DNA from: Triparma columacea
Lineage: Eukaryota; Sar; Bolidophyceae; Parmales; Triparmaceae
Direction: 5' to 3'
Length of the DNA stretch: 30,146 bases
Assembly: GCA_030267965.1 (NCBI GenBank)
Contig: BRYA01000688.1
Location: 1,535 to 31,680 of the forward strand
A model generated the notes under the pieces. The model was not told where the DNA came from. It saw nothing but the letters and a program-made list of their open reading frames with translations, and did no database searches. Positions 18,945 to 29,300 of this stretch are shown one piece after another. Made by a program: the position numbers and the translations under genes. How positions within the stretch are numbered: the stretch's first letter is position 1; each line of letters opens with the position of its first letter.

Positions 18945-20552
18945 ATGTCGATCTCAGATGATTCAAGCATAATCTCCCGTCTCTCCAACCTCGACGAGTT
19001 CACCCTCCGTCTTGCTTCATGTCCGGACCCCGCGGACCGCACGGGTACGATGTGGAAGCGGGGTCGCGGTAAAAAGTTCAGCTTCATCAGGCCATGGGCC
19101 AAGAGGCTGTTCGTCCTGGACTGCGAGGGGAGGAAGCTGGAATACAAGGCGCCGCACGACTCGGTAGAGCCCGACAAGAAGGGCCACGTAATCCTGGACG
19201 GAGGGGCATCGGTGAAGCCACTGTCATCTTCCAACTCAAAGTTCCCAAAGGGGGCCAACTTTGGGTTTGAGATCCTGACCGCAGACGGGGCCCTCGAGCT
19301 GGCGCTGGAGAGCGAGGATGACATGAAGGCATGGATGAGATCGATCCAGAGCGCCATTCAGCAGGATATGATATCGGAGGCCAAGATCCAGAAGAGAATT
19401 TACGACGACCATGTGAAGAGGCAGGAAGAAAAGAGGGAGAGGAGGGAGAAGAGGGAGGAGGAGGAAGCCGAGAAGCTCTTCAATTCAGTTATCGTCGACT
19501 CGACGCAGAAGAAGGTGCTGGAGAAGCAGGCGAGCTCCCTGCCGAGCGTTGAGGATCAGGAGCCGTCGAGGGAGTCCCTCGAGGCAGACGAGCTCCTCCT
19601 AGGAGCAATCATGGGGAAGAGCGGGGGTGCACCCAGACCTTTGGGGGGGCAGGGGGCGCTCCAGCACAGCCAATCCTTCAAGGTCGGCAACAAGACGACC
19701 GTCCTTGAGGTGGACGTCTCTGGGGTCCACGAAGACGTCCTGAAGAAACAGGCCGAAGGGGAGAAGCAGAGAGAGGAAGCAGAACGCAAGAGGATGGAGA
19801 TGGCGAGGGTCTACGAGCAGATGGAGGAGAGAAAGAAGAAGGCGAACGAACTTAGAAGGAAGCACCAAGTCAGACAGAACTTCAAGTCCGCTGTCAGGAG
19901 GGCTGTCATACAGCACAAGTTCATCTCACAGATGGAGGAAAAGACCAAAGAGACCAGGAAGGCCTTCGGTTATAAGACCAGCAAGTACGATGAGAAGAAG
20001 ATCCTCTTTGAGCAAGGGGAGGGGGCAGAAATGTCCAACAAAATTGAGAGGATGCTGGCTCGTAAGAAGTTGGAGAAGCAGCTCCAGGACAAAGTCGACG
20101 GCTCCATCCCCCCTCCTCCCATGGTCATGGACTCCTTCCGTAGCTCCGAGGGTTCCGCCCCTCCTCCCCCACCCATGCCTCCCTCAATTTCCCCCCCTCC
20201 AGATTCCGCGAATTCCTCTCCTCGTCCGCCCTCCATGCCGCGCCCTCCGTCAGCTCCTCGCGCTCCTCCTCCGAAAGATCCTGCAACCTCCCTGTTTGTT
20301 AGCGTACCCGACGGCGGCGACGAGCTCATGCGCGTGAGCAGGTGAGAAGTACGGGGGCGTGTATCTTATCATCATGCGTGACATTACTCTCATTGACCAA
20401 CTCCCCGCAAACCTAAATCCTAACGTTCCCACTCCTCTTACCCCCTCCAATGCAGCGCCAGCAACGCGAGCAGCACAGCGCCTCCTCCTCCACCTCAGTG
20501 GGAACGAAGGAGCTCAGGCATGCCACCACCTCTCCCACCAATGGAAGACTAA
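18945..20552 (+). CDS. PH-domain protein with coiled coil and proline-rich C-terminus
   Basis: Two exons, 18945-20341 and 20456-20552, join by a GTGAGA...CAG intron to 497 residues; the small second exon is confirmed by a continuous Pro-rich frame ending at TAA. A pleckstrin-homology domain occupies about 35-138: GTMWKRGRGK, WAKRLFVLDCEGRKLEYK, and the closing helix with the invariant Trp (DDMKAWMRSIQSAIQ). Two charged coiled-coil stretches follow at about 140-190 (KRQEEKRERREKREEEEAEK) and 270-320, and a basic helix AVRRAVIQHKFISQMEEK. The last 120 residues are Pro/Ser-rich with repeated PPPPP and PRPPS motifs that could bind SH3, WW or profilin. The PH domain suggests recruitment to phosphoinositides, and the overall layout suggests a membrane-cytoskeleton adaptor. 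No catalytic domain is visible, and I cannot assign an orthologue. Confidence 0.78.
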
Positions 20553-20655
20553 GTTTGTTTTAAGGTGGTAGCGTCACGGGATAGTAACTAGTAGGACACA
20601 GTTAACAAAAAAATTGGTGAATTGAAAATGGTGACATGTTATCGGTCACAAGACG

Positions 20656-20666
20656 TATTATATATA
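20656..20666 (+). promoter_or_regulatory. Candidate TATA box
   Basis: The sequence tattatatata lies 54-64 bp upstream of the ATG at 20720 in a short A+T-rich patch. It is the best TATA-like element in the window, but the assignment rests only on sequence and position. Confidence 0.3.
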
Positions 20667-20719
20667 CTCCATGTATTTTTTGGTCAAAAGGAAAGCCTTT
20701 CAAGCCAGTTCAATCTTCC

Positions 20720-22256
20720 ATGAGCGATAGCGACTACGCCGACGAGTCTTTCTCTGAAGAGTCTTACGGGGACGACTTTGAGAATGACGAGGTTTCCCCT
20801 CCCAAGACGTTTAGGGCGTCTCAGCCGACAGAAAAGGTTGTGAGTGACTTGTCTGCCCTGGACGAGCTCATGGCAAGTCTTGATAATACGCTTGAAAAGG
20901 CAAAGGCTGGAGATACTGTGTCTGGAGACGACTCAAATGAAAAGCTGAAGGATGTTAAGCCAAAGAAGGGGGGGGACGAGGATGGTGAGTGCACAAAATG
21001 CCTGCCATGGGCAACCGGCGGCAACCATGGGGCAGTTGAAAATCTTTTATTTCGCCTTTAACTGACTCTCCTTGTCCCTCTCAGCCATAACGTTGACGGA
21101 GAGCTCCAAATATGCGGCTGCTACTTCCAATGTCCGCTCCATGTCAGACCTGGATGACCTCATGTCCCACCTTTCAGCTTATGATGATCCAGACCAGACC
21201 GCCCCGGCCGATGCCATCGCCGCTAACCAGGCTGCGAAGATGAGTGGGAAATTTTTGAGCTGGGGCAAGAGGGGACCGACAAAGGAGGAGAGAGAGGCGA
21301 AGAGCCCTCAGCTTTCAAGGGTTGTGGAAACGGTTGTGGGAAAAGAAAAAACGAATATGAATACGAATACGAATAATACGAAGGATGAGACTGTGCCGGT
21401 CGAGAAGGCGCACCAGACTGTCGCGGTATCTGAGGTCCGGGAGAAAAGTGCATCCCCTGTCAAGGCAAGGGTTGCAACTGTAGCTGCGGTGAGGGCAACA
21501 GAGGCAAAGAAGGTAGAGGTTTCAAAAACGACTAGCGCCAAAGCCAAACAACCGCCGCCTCCTCCGCTTGGACCATCCGAGAAGGCTTCCGCCGACGGTT
21601 TCATTATGGGCCTCCTTTTGAACGACCTGACAATGGACGAAGGTGGGAAACCCGTTACACTGGGGAGAGTCAGGGCCTCCGCCCCAGACAGCTCCTCGGC
21701 GGCGAGGGTTGATGCGGCAACGATGGAAGACGTCATGATGGAACAGCACATGATACCAAACCTGAACTACAGGAGGGATGGGGTGCCATTGGAGTTTCAG
21801 GATGAGCTCCCTGAGGTTCTCCCAATACCGATAAGGAGGGAGAAGGGGGGTATGAGGGGGAGAGGAGGAAAGGTGTCGCCACCTACATCGCGAAGTTCGT
21901 CTAAGAGTATATCTCGTAGCACCGTTAAGAGTTCGTCCTCTCGGAGCCCAGTGAGGAGCACACCACGCACAAAGCCAGCCACTGCGACTCGTAGGCGAGT
22001 TGTGTCGCCGGTGAGCGTAAACGTCCCATCGCTGTACAAAGACGCCTTCCAAACGGAGTACCTCAATTTCCTGGGGAGGATGCGGGAGGCGGCTAGATTC
22101 GCGGCGGACGAGGAGGAGAAGAGCTTAGAAGAGATAAGGATGGGTGGGGCCATCGCAGAGTGCATGAGGGAAATGTTGAGCGATGGGGAGATCATGGATA
22201 CCATCATGAAAGGGGCTTTCAAGAGAATCGAGCGGCAATCAGTCTCTCGACGATAG
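20720..22256 (+). CDS. Uncharacterised acidic/Ser-rich protein with repeated SxLDxLM motif
   Basis: I do not recognise this protein. Two exons, 20720-20984 and 21085-22256, join by a GTGAGT...CAG intron to 478 residues. The N-terminus is acidic and Ser/Asp/Glu-rich (MSDSDYADESFSEESYGDDF). Two similar helices follow: DLSALDELMASLDNTLEKA and, across the intron, MSDLDDLMSHLSAYDD. A central part has GFIMGLLLNDLTMD and MIPNLNYRRDGVPLEF. An Arg/Ser-rich low-complexity stretch (about 285-330) could be a phosphorylation region. The C-terminal 80 residues form a predicted helical segment (LYKDAFQTEYLNFLGRMREA to the end) and look like the most conserved-type part. An in-frame ATG at 20636 would add 28 residues with a TATA-like sequence inside them, so 20720 is preferred. 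It converges on the XPR1-like gene with 52 bp between stops. Confidence 0.65.
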
Positions 22257-22308
22257 TAAATACGTAAGGCTAGAAATTATGTAACAACATACAAAAACCT
22301 TATTACCA

Positions 22309-24856
22309 TTACGGAGTGAAGTAAGCTATCAATGTGACGCTTGCCACTACTGCAACGACGCCCATGGCCTCGATGAAGACATTCCTCTTCTCCTCTTCTC
22401 TCTTATGCTCCCCAGGAACATATTTGACCCTCCTATACTTGCTGGTGTTGGTGAGGTGTTCGTTCTCCACCCTAACAAGCGCCCAGCACAGCCTTCGTAC
22501 GACCTCCGCAACTGCAAGGAAAGGGTCGAGGGCCCTGCTGATCTCCGATCCAAACAGCGACGACGAGTTGTAAGGGATCAGGGACAGCGTCCAGAGAAAT
22601 CTCAGGAGGAGATCGAGGGGGATGAAGGCCACGTAAAGCTTGCGGGGAAATAGCCTCTCTGGACGGGGCTTTCCGGCATCCAGCCAACCCTCGAAGAGTC
22701 CAAAAGGCCTGAGACCCCAATCCATAAACACGTCCCACCAGAACTGGTAGAGCGTTGCCCCAATGAAGACAGCAATCCACACATACCGGAAAGCGAGCTG
22801 GGTGGCAAGATCGTCGCTGAAGTCGTCGTCGTCAGAGGAGGACGGTGATTTGAGCCACTGGTCGTGGAAGACTCCAAATACAACGACGCTGAAGGCTGCA
22901 GTATATTTACCTGCATTCCCTACGTGCGCCCTCTCCCCCGTGTCCCTGTACCTCTTGGCGCACTGGCCGAGCCTCCACAGTAGAGGCATCACAGAGATGA
23001 GGGGGATTACAACGGACGCCCACGAGGCATCCTTGCAGCGTCCTCCACCGTCAGAGATTGAGAGTGTGTCCTGGTCGAGGAGAAAATCGCCGCTGATGTA
23101 GTAGCATAGAGCGTAAGCGAGGGCTGCCGGGAGAGGGTTAGGAACAACAAAATTCGCTTGTGGTATCTGGCAGTCGTACAACGGGAATATTTTGAAAAAT
23201 CTCAGTATACAATTAATCAGCGGTTGGGTTTTGACCGTCACTTGTGGTTCAGGTGAAAGAAGACCAGTGGTTCTTCATTGATTTTTCATGTTATCCTTCG
23301 TACTTTGCGTGTTCGTCTCGCTCTTCGCGTTCTTCGCGTTCTCACCTGTGTTGACTTTGACTGCGCTAGTGAGTCCATCAGCAATCAAGTTCTCCCTGAA
23401 GGTGACCCTACCCCACGGCGTCTTCACAGTCTCCCAGACCCCCTTCAAAACCCCTTTCCTCTTCCTGATGGGCAAGAACGTGTGCCAAGCCACCATTAAA
23501 AGCACCAGCACCTGGCAAACATACGCAGGTACAGTCTTCCCGATGATTCCCGCCCTGTCCCTTGTAATCTTCAAGAAAAATAAAAACCCGACATTCCAAC
23601 CCACCCCCATCCCCAATCCCCTCGCGATGATGACCCTCCCGGCGTCCGTATCCATGGGCTTGTGGAAGCCAAGGAGGTAATCCGCATTGATCCCTCTGGT
23701 CGACCACTGAGCCTTGCATATACCGTACCCCAGTTGGACCATGATTGCGCACAGGGAGAAGGACCAACCCCAAGTCGTTGGGGAGTCGAGGATGTCGTCA
23801 CCATCTGTGTCGTCGTCGAAGAGGATGTCCCACACGAGCCAGAGAAACAAGGTCAGGAGGAGTCCAGCGCGGAATCCGAGGAGGACTGAGAGAGAAGAGG
23901 AGGGAGGGTGGGGTATGGAACGAAGCTTAGAGGGGGTGGGGTGGGTGGAGGAAGGGGAGGTGTAAGTGAGAGGGGGGGAGGGGGGGAGGAGAGAAAAGGG
24001 AGGGAATGGTTGCGGATCGAGACGGGGGGGGGGGTCGGGATATCTTGAAGCTTAGGTCATAGCCACGCTCACGTGGGGGGCTGATCATGAACACGGACCA
24101 AGAAAAAATTTGTTCGTCATTCCCTCCTCTCCTCCTCGATTGGGTAGCTTCCATTCCGATTCTCGTGTTGAAAGGGGGTGGGGGGTGGCTCACCTCGTTC
24201 ACAGCCTGCTGCTCGCTATCACCCGTCCTACTGCACCATTCCTTCACAACCTCGTCTATGCTCCCTGTCGTTCCCCAACCCCTGGCATCCTCATTTTCAT
24301 CCTCCTCTTTTTCGTATCCATCCAACCACCCCTTGTGGTACTTCCTACACTTCTTCTTTACCTTGATGATTGCAGTATCGTTCAAAGCCTTGAAACTCAG
24401 CGCCTCGTCGCAAAGCCTGTAAACCATCCTCATGTCTCTCCTCCATTCCCTTTTGTTCTCCCTTGCCATCCCCCCCCCGTCGGCATTGCTAACACTCGAA
24501 TCATTTTCCCTCCACTTGGCGAAAACCTCAACCTTCTTCTCGTGGATAATATTTTGCATTCCCTCGTAGTAGTCTGTAACCTTCCTAACCTCCTCCCTAA
24601 ATCTCCTGATCCACCTTCTCCCTCCTTCTCCGGTTCGAATTTGCGTGCGATCTATTAGCGGCACTTGCATCTCCGGGGTATCAACGAGGGGGGGCTGGGC
24701 GTCGTCATTGGGGTCCTCCTCGTCGGCCCCGTCCCCATTCTCTATGTCGTACTTGGCGCACTCGACCATGTAAGACTTGAGCCCGGCATAGTTCAAGTAG
24801 CCGCTCTGGTGCTTTGCGATCTTGAGGTTGCTAAAAGAAAGGCTGAACTGCACCAT
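22309..24856 (-). CDS. XPR1: SPX-EXS phosphate exporter (XPR1/PHO1 family)
   Basis: XPR1/PHO1 proteins export inorganic phosphate and are gated by inositol pyrophosphates bound to the SPX domain. Three minus-strand exons (24856-24073, 23885-23346, 23123-22309) join through GTGAGC...CAG and GTGAGA...CAG introns to 712 residues. The SPX domain covers about 1-225: KHQSGYLNYAGLKSYM at the start and the lysine cluster IIKVKKKCRKYHKGW near the third helix. Helices follow (GFRAGLLLTLFLWLVWDILF, then FSLCAIMVQLGYGI and others). The EXS domain includes VTFRENLIADGLTSAVKV, which splices directly to LAYALCYYISGDF, matching the family order. It continues with CAKRYRDTGERAHVGNAGKY and the C-terminal helices. 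The exon 3 acceptor is chosen to restore this EXS block; a downstream-looking open frame reaching 23241 is intron. A donor-like GTGAGC at 24193 is ignored because the frame stays open. The start ATG is preceded by a (GGA)n/(TCC)n run. Confidence 0.87.
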
Positions 24857-24861
24857 TGCAA

Positions 24862-25099
24862 TCAGGAGGAAGAGGAGGAGGAAGAGGAAGAGGAGGAGGA
24901 AGAGAAAAGGAGACCTTTAAAGTAATCACCTCGTTCCTCTACGAGCCTGTACGCCCCTACAGCCAACCAGGTGACCCCAAATGTCCCCAAGAACGCCCTA
25001 TTCCCGACTTGGCTCTTGGGAGCGTTCCACCGAAGGTACAGAAGGTACGTACCAACCGAGGTTGTCGTCACAGTAGATGTGATGAGACAACCTGTACAG
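24862..25099 (-). CDS. Orphan exon resembling a DMAC1/TMEM261-type small membrane protein, no start found
   Basis: The minus strand after a good acceptor (pyrimidine-rich, TAG at 25102-25100) reads C-T-G-C, then two hydrophobic segments (TTTSVGTYLLYLRW and AFLGTFGVTWLAVGAYRL). The CxxC followed by two helices with GxYxxYxR recalls the DUF4536/DMAC1 family of small mitochondrial inner-membrane proteins linked to complex I assembly in animals; this is from memory of the pattern and is tentative. The frame runs to TGA at 24864-24862, five bases before the XPR1 ATG, and its last 13 residues would be poly-Ser from a TCC run. There is no usable ATG on this strand from 25100 to 25435. It could be one exon of a gene with an unusual start, a relic, or chance. 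Confidence 0.3.
24868..24904. repeat. (AGG/AAG)n purine trinucleotide run
   Basis: A purine-only plus-strand stretch of agg and aag triplets, about 37 bp, immediately upstream of the XPR1 start codon on the minus strand. There it reads as a pyrimidine leader. Confidence 0.8.
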
Positions 25100-25436
25100 C
25101 TAGAGGATGAACCCGGAGAATTGGGAGCGGGAGGAGGTATCTTTATTCACAACACGCACGAAGGCCGCACGTAGTCCGCCAAAAAGGCGCCTTGTCTAAT
25201 GTATTTGGGTGACACGAAAAACGGAACAGAATGTTCAGGTGCTCAAAATTACGATATGGGAGTTTTCGTGAGGTAATAATTTGACAAATTGAGATTCACG
25301 CCAATAAAAATGCGGGAGGGGGTAAATATGATCAAAGCAGCGTAACCAAAGCTCAAATTGGCTCCCTCAAATTAATTGCTAATATTTCTGTGGTGATCAG
25401 AGGAGGTTGTGTTGAAAGCTAAAGTTCCGAGCGGTC
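25100..25436. promoter_or_regulatory. Intergenic region upstream of the FAM173-like gene
   Basis: A 337 bp A+T-rich spacer without a supported gene. At 25176-25193 the sequence ccgccaaaaaggcgcc has E2F-like half sites (TTTGGCGG type) facing each other. This is suggestive only. No TATA box is evident. Confidence 0.3.
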
Positions 25437-26249
25437 ATGTATGGATACAATGATATTAAGAGTAGTGCTGACGATGCAGAGGCCTCAGATGACGATAACC
25501 CTTTGCAGGCAGGCATGTATCTTGATATTGAAGGCGAGGCGAGCTTGGCCCCTTGTTGTGGCTGTGAATTGTCCGTCATTGAGGATATTATGAAGCTGTG
25601 TTGGTTGCATGTGGAGTGGGAATTCGTCTTGAGAGAGCGCCAAGTCGACGAGGTCGGGGGGGAGGTGAAAATTGAAAGATGGAGGAGAAGGAGGGGGGGG
25701 GGTGATGGTGGGGAGAGCTATGAGTTCGAGGTCGATGGCAATGACGACTCGGTAATCATCTCCTCCGGAGCCCCTTCTACTGCCTCCGCTAAGGATGAAA
25801 TAATGCTTGATTTGGGATGCGGAGACGGCCGTCTCTGCTTCGGCTCCATAAAACGAGGGTTCTCTAAATCCGTTGGCGTGGAGCTCGAGGCCGACGTGTG
25901 CGCCCGTTTTCGGGAGCTCATCGGCGAGGCCGTTACGGCGGGAAAAATCTCGCCCGACAGCGTGAGGTGTATAGAAGGGGATTTACGTGACGTCAATGTG
26001 GAAAATCCTGTTTCTGACTGGGAGGGAACGACTTGCGTTACTGCTTACCTGCTGCCAGAGGGCTTGGCTATCATAGAGGAACCACTTAGGGAGTGGTTAA
26101 TGGCTGACGATGGATTGAAGAGGTTGAGAAGGAGGGTAGTTTGTAATACATGGGGGTTCAAGGGTTGGGTGCCTGTAAGAAAGGTCGTGTTGGAGGAGAT
26201 GAATGGGACTCCGTTGCTGTTGTATGATAAATCAAGCGTGCTCAAATGA
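25437..26249 (+). CDS. FAM173-like SAM-dependent (lysine) methyltransferase
   Basis: A single-exon gene of 270 residues. Class I methyltransferase motif I is clear at 122-132 (EIMLDLGCGDGRLC), followed by an acidic residue ending strand 2 (VGVELEADV, Glu 149) and motif II/III-like GDLRDVNVENPVSDW, then CVTAYLLPEGLAIIEEPLRE and RRVVCNTWGFKGWVPVRKV. The order (DLGxGDGR, a helix, VGxE, then a DL..V... strand and a Leu-rich strand 4) fits the FAM173 group, which includes methyltransferases that modify mitochondrial carriers or ATP synthase c-subunit lysines. The N-terminal 115 residues are atypical: acidic, with a Cys-rich CCGCELS motif and a Gly/Arg run (residues 82-92). No clear presequence is seen, so localisation is uncertain. 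The exact substrate is not readable from sequence. Confidence 0.7.
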   Translation: MYGYNDIKSSADDAEASDDDNPLQAGMYLDIEGEASLAPCCGCELSVIEDIMKLCWLHVEWEFVLRERQVDEVGGEVKIERWRRRRGGGDGGESYEFEVDGNDDSVIISSGAPSTASAKDEIMLDLGCGDGRLCFGSIKRGFSKSVGVELEADVCARFRELIGEAVTAGKISPDSVRCIEGDLRDVNVENPVSDWEGTTCVTAYLLPEGLAIIEEPLREWLMADDGLKRLRRRVVCNTWGFKGWVPVRKVVLEEMNGTPLLLYDKSSVLK

Positions 26250-26399
26250 AGAAGAAAACAATCAAATTTTGATAAAGATGTCAAGTTTAATGTTGAAGTG
26301 CCAGGATGTACGGTGCGCTAACTATATGTATGATTGCATCCTGAGAATCCTGCATGCCCAAAAATCCCTACTCAATCCTCCTCCCCTCTCCTCCCCCCA

Positions 26400-29300
26400 T
26401 CATCGTTTTTGCCAATCACAATCTTCCTGAATATTTAATTCACTTGTGGCCAACAGGATTCCCTTCACGCAGTCCTGGGTATTCTCGTTGTAGCCAATTG
26501 TGATGGGGTAAAGGTTCACACAGTTAAAGAAGGTTCGACCACTCGTGGTCTTGCCGACCATGGTGAACTGTGATGGCCAGAGATTAGCTAAGCACCCTCG
26601 GAACCTGCGACGCGAGGAAGAAAAGTATGAAAGGGGTTGAGTTGGTTAGTTGTTGGGGTGGGAAGGCTTTCGCTTCATGTAAATTCTTACCTCTCCTCCT
26701 GGTTGGCAGTCTTTTTCCGCACCCCCGTCTGGCGCTTCCCCAAATTCTTCTTCGTTGTTGGGCTCGTAGTGACAGTGTTAGTTGCGACCTTCACCGAGCC
26801 GTTGATTGCAGGTAACTCCCCATATTCTCCTAACTCCGCTGCTGCTCCTTCTCCATCCCCTTCCCCTGTTTTAGCCACTGCTCCTACTTGCGGTGCGAAT
26901 GACTCCCCCTGTCCCCCCGGTGTCGTTATTTTTGATGTCGCCGCCCTCGTTGAGGGCACCGATCCCTTCGATGTAGATGTGGTTGTTGTGGCAGTTGTGC
27001 CTGCCTCGTTATTCGTTTCTTCACCCTCCGCCCCTCCCGTCCCGGTCGGTTCGTCCTCCCCCCGTGCTACTGCCTCTAGGGCTTCCCTGGCCTCCTGGGC
27101 CTCAATGGCCTCCTGGGCTTCCTTGGCCTCCTGAGCCTCCTGAGCCTCCTTGGCCTCCTTGGCCTCCTTGGCTTCCTTAGCCTCCTGAGCCTCCTTAGCC
27201 TCTTTGGCCTCTCGGGCAGCGTTTGCAACATTGGAGATTTTCTCCTCCTCTGGGAAAATCATGAAGTCCTCGATGGTCCTGTCAATGAACGAAAAGGGTT
27301 GCGTGAATGAGTTAGGGCTTTTGCAAAATGTTCTTAGGCGACGTAATTGTATTTCGTATTTCTCGTCCATTCAATCTTACCTCTTTCCGATGATGTCCTG
27401 CTCGCTCTCGAATCCAAACATCTTCAGAAACCTCTTGTTAACCTCGAGGACCCTGTGTGGAGGCTTGGCCTCGAACAGGATCCACTTAGCTATGTGCACG
27501 TTTTCGTTCTCTGGTTCCTTGGCAATGGTTTGGAGGAGGTGGAGAGAGTTGGGGATTATGAAGTTCACGGTCGATTTGGGGGGGTGGGGGAAGGTGTGGT
27601 CCCAGCAGAGAGTGAATGCCATAACGTCCCATAAGAGTTCGATGGTCTTGGGAGGGAGGGAGGGAGGGAGGGAGGGAGGGAGGGAGGAGAGGTTAGTGAC
27701 TGAATCGTGGGCTTAAATTTTCGTCCCTTCATTCTCACCTTGACCACCTTCCCGAGAGGTTGGTCCGGTGCCTCTGTGAAGGAGCACTTAAGCATCCCCT
27801 TGTACCCGATTTCGTTCTTCGCCCCCAGGCTGACAGCGTTGGTGGTCCGGACGTGGAAGATGCACATGAAGACGTCGCTCTTGAGACAGTGCGCCGTGTC
27901 GTCCCCGATCTGGACCACCGACTCTACGGAAGCGAGGGGGAACCTGGTGCGATCGACGAGGAGGTCGAAGAGGGTCTTCTGGGACATTCCGTCGTAGATT
28001 ACCTCGTCGATGCCGCAGACGTAGCGCTCGCTTTCTTCCCCGTCTCCCATGACCTGCGCGGGGTCGAAGCTCCTGCGACGAGTGGAGAGAGAGGGTAACA
28101 AGCGGCGGAGAGGGTTGTGTGTTGGTGGATTGCGCCCGGCCGATGCGTTGCCTTCCTGTGCCACTCTTGTAGTCGTCGTAGCCGCCGTGCCGCGCCCATA
28201 ACTCACCTGCACATAGTCACGGGGAGTGTCCAAACGACGTCCTCGGCGACCCACTTTCTCCAGGCCTCCTTGTCCGTTATGGCGTTCATCCAGAGGGAGA
28301 GAGTGTTGCCGAGCACGTGGAGCTGGGTCTTCTTGGCCTGCGCCTTGGTTTCTTCGGCCTTGATTAAGGCCTGCCGGGAGTCCTCCTTCTCCTGGTTGAG
28401 CTCCTCGACTGTGAAGAAGAGCAAAGCGAGTCGTGGGAGGGTCGGGATGATGGGTGAGAATAAATGTTGTTGGGTGGTTAGGAGAAACAACTCTGTTCGC
28501 TCGAATTCTCACCTGACTTCTTCAAGTTCTCCAGATAGAGTTTCTTCCTCATTCTCGTGTTCCTCGCGTGCTCCCTATTCCTGTCCTTGCTCGCCCTGGC
28601 CTTCCTCTCCGCCTCGTTGACCGGCAGGCCGTCCGAGCTGTTCATGATCTGCTCCCTTTGCCCCGACTCCCAGCTGGCCCTCTCGGCGTCCGTCAGGGCC
28701 CCGATGTCGCTCTCGCTCGTGACGAGCGCGGCAGAAGATGAGATGCCGCTACCCTTCTTGCCCTTGGGGTAGCTGAAGTCGGCGTTTCTGCCACCAGTCT
28801 GCTTCTGCCCGCTCCGATTCGTGGAAGATAAAGTCTCGCTGGAGGAGGACGCAGTCTTGGCGAGCTTGCTGAGGCTAGCCTTGGAGGACCTTGACTTCTT
28901 AGGGGTGGTGGCCACCTTCTTGGTTGAGGTTTGCTTCTTCCTCTTGCCCTTGGTCGCAGTCCCTGATGCCGCCTTGGACCCTCCCTTGACGGGCTGCGCA
29001 GGGAGCGCAAAGGCCTCCTCGTCCCCGGGGTTCTCCTGTACGTGGTGCTGCGTGGGGTGCACGCCCATCATTCCCTGCGGGCCAGAGTACCCATAGTCCT
29101 CAAAGTTCTCGTAGCCGGGGTGGTAACCTCCCCCAAACCCGTACCGTGGGTTGCTAGGGTCCTGGTAAAAATTTGGATTCACCGGGTTGCCAGTGGCCTG
29201 GCCGTAGTTAGACATGGGCAGGGTGGGTTCAAAAGGATTCTGGAAACCAGGGCTGTAACTGCAGAGGGATGGGGAGGGATGGGGAGGGGGGGAGGAGAGT

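Noticed and set aside
23124..23241. Open frame before the XPR1 exon 3 as coding sequence
   Set aside because: Splicing at 23123 restores the EXS motif order (LTSAVKV to LAYALCYY) exactly; including this part would insert unrelated residues.
24194..24200. Additional intron in the SPX part of the XPR1-like gene
   Set aside because: A GTGAGC donor-like site exists at 24193, but no good acceptor follows and the frame stays open to the next supported donor.
25176..25193. Stem-loop terminator or regulatory RNA
   Set aside because: Only a four-to-five-base stem around five A residues; more like paired E2F-type sites, and too weak to call.
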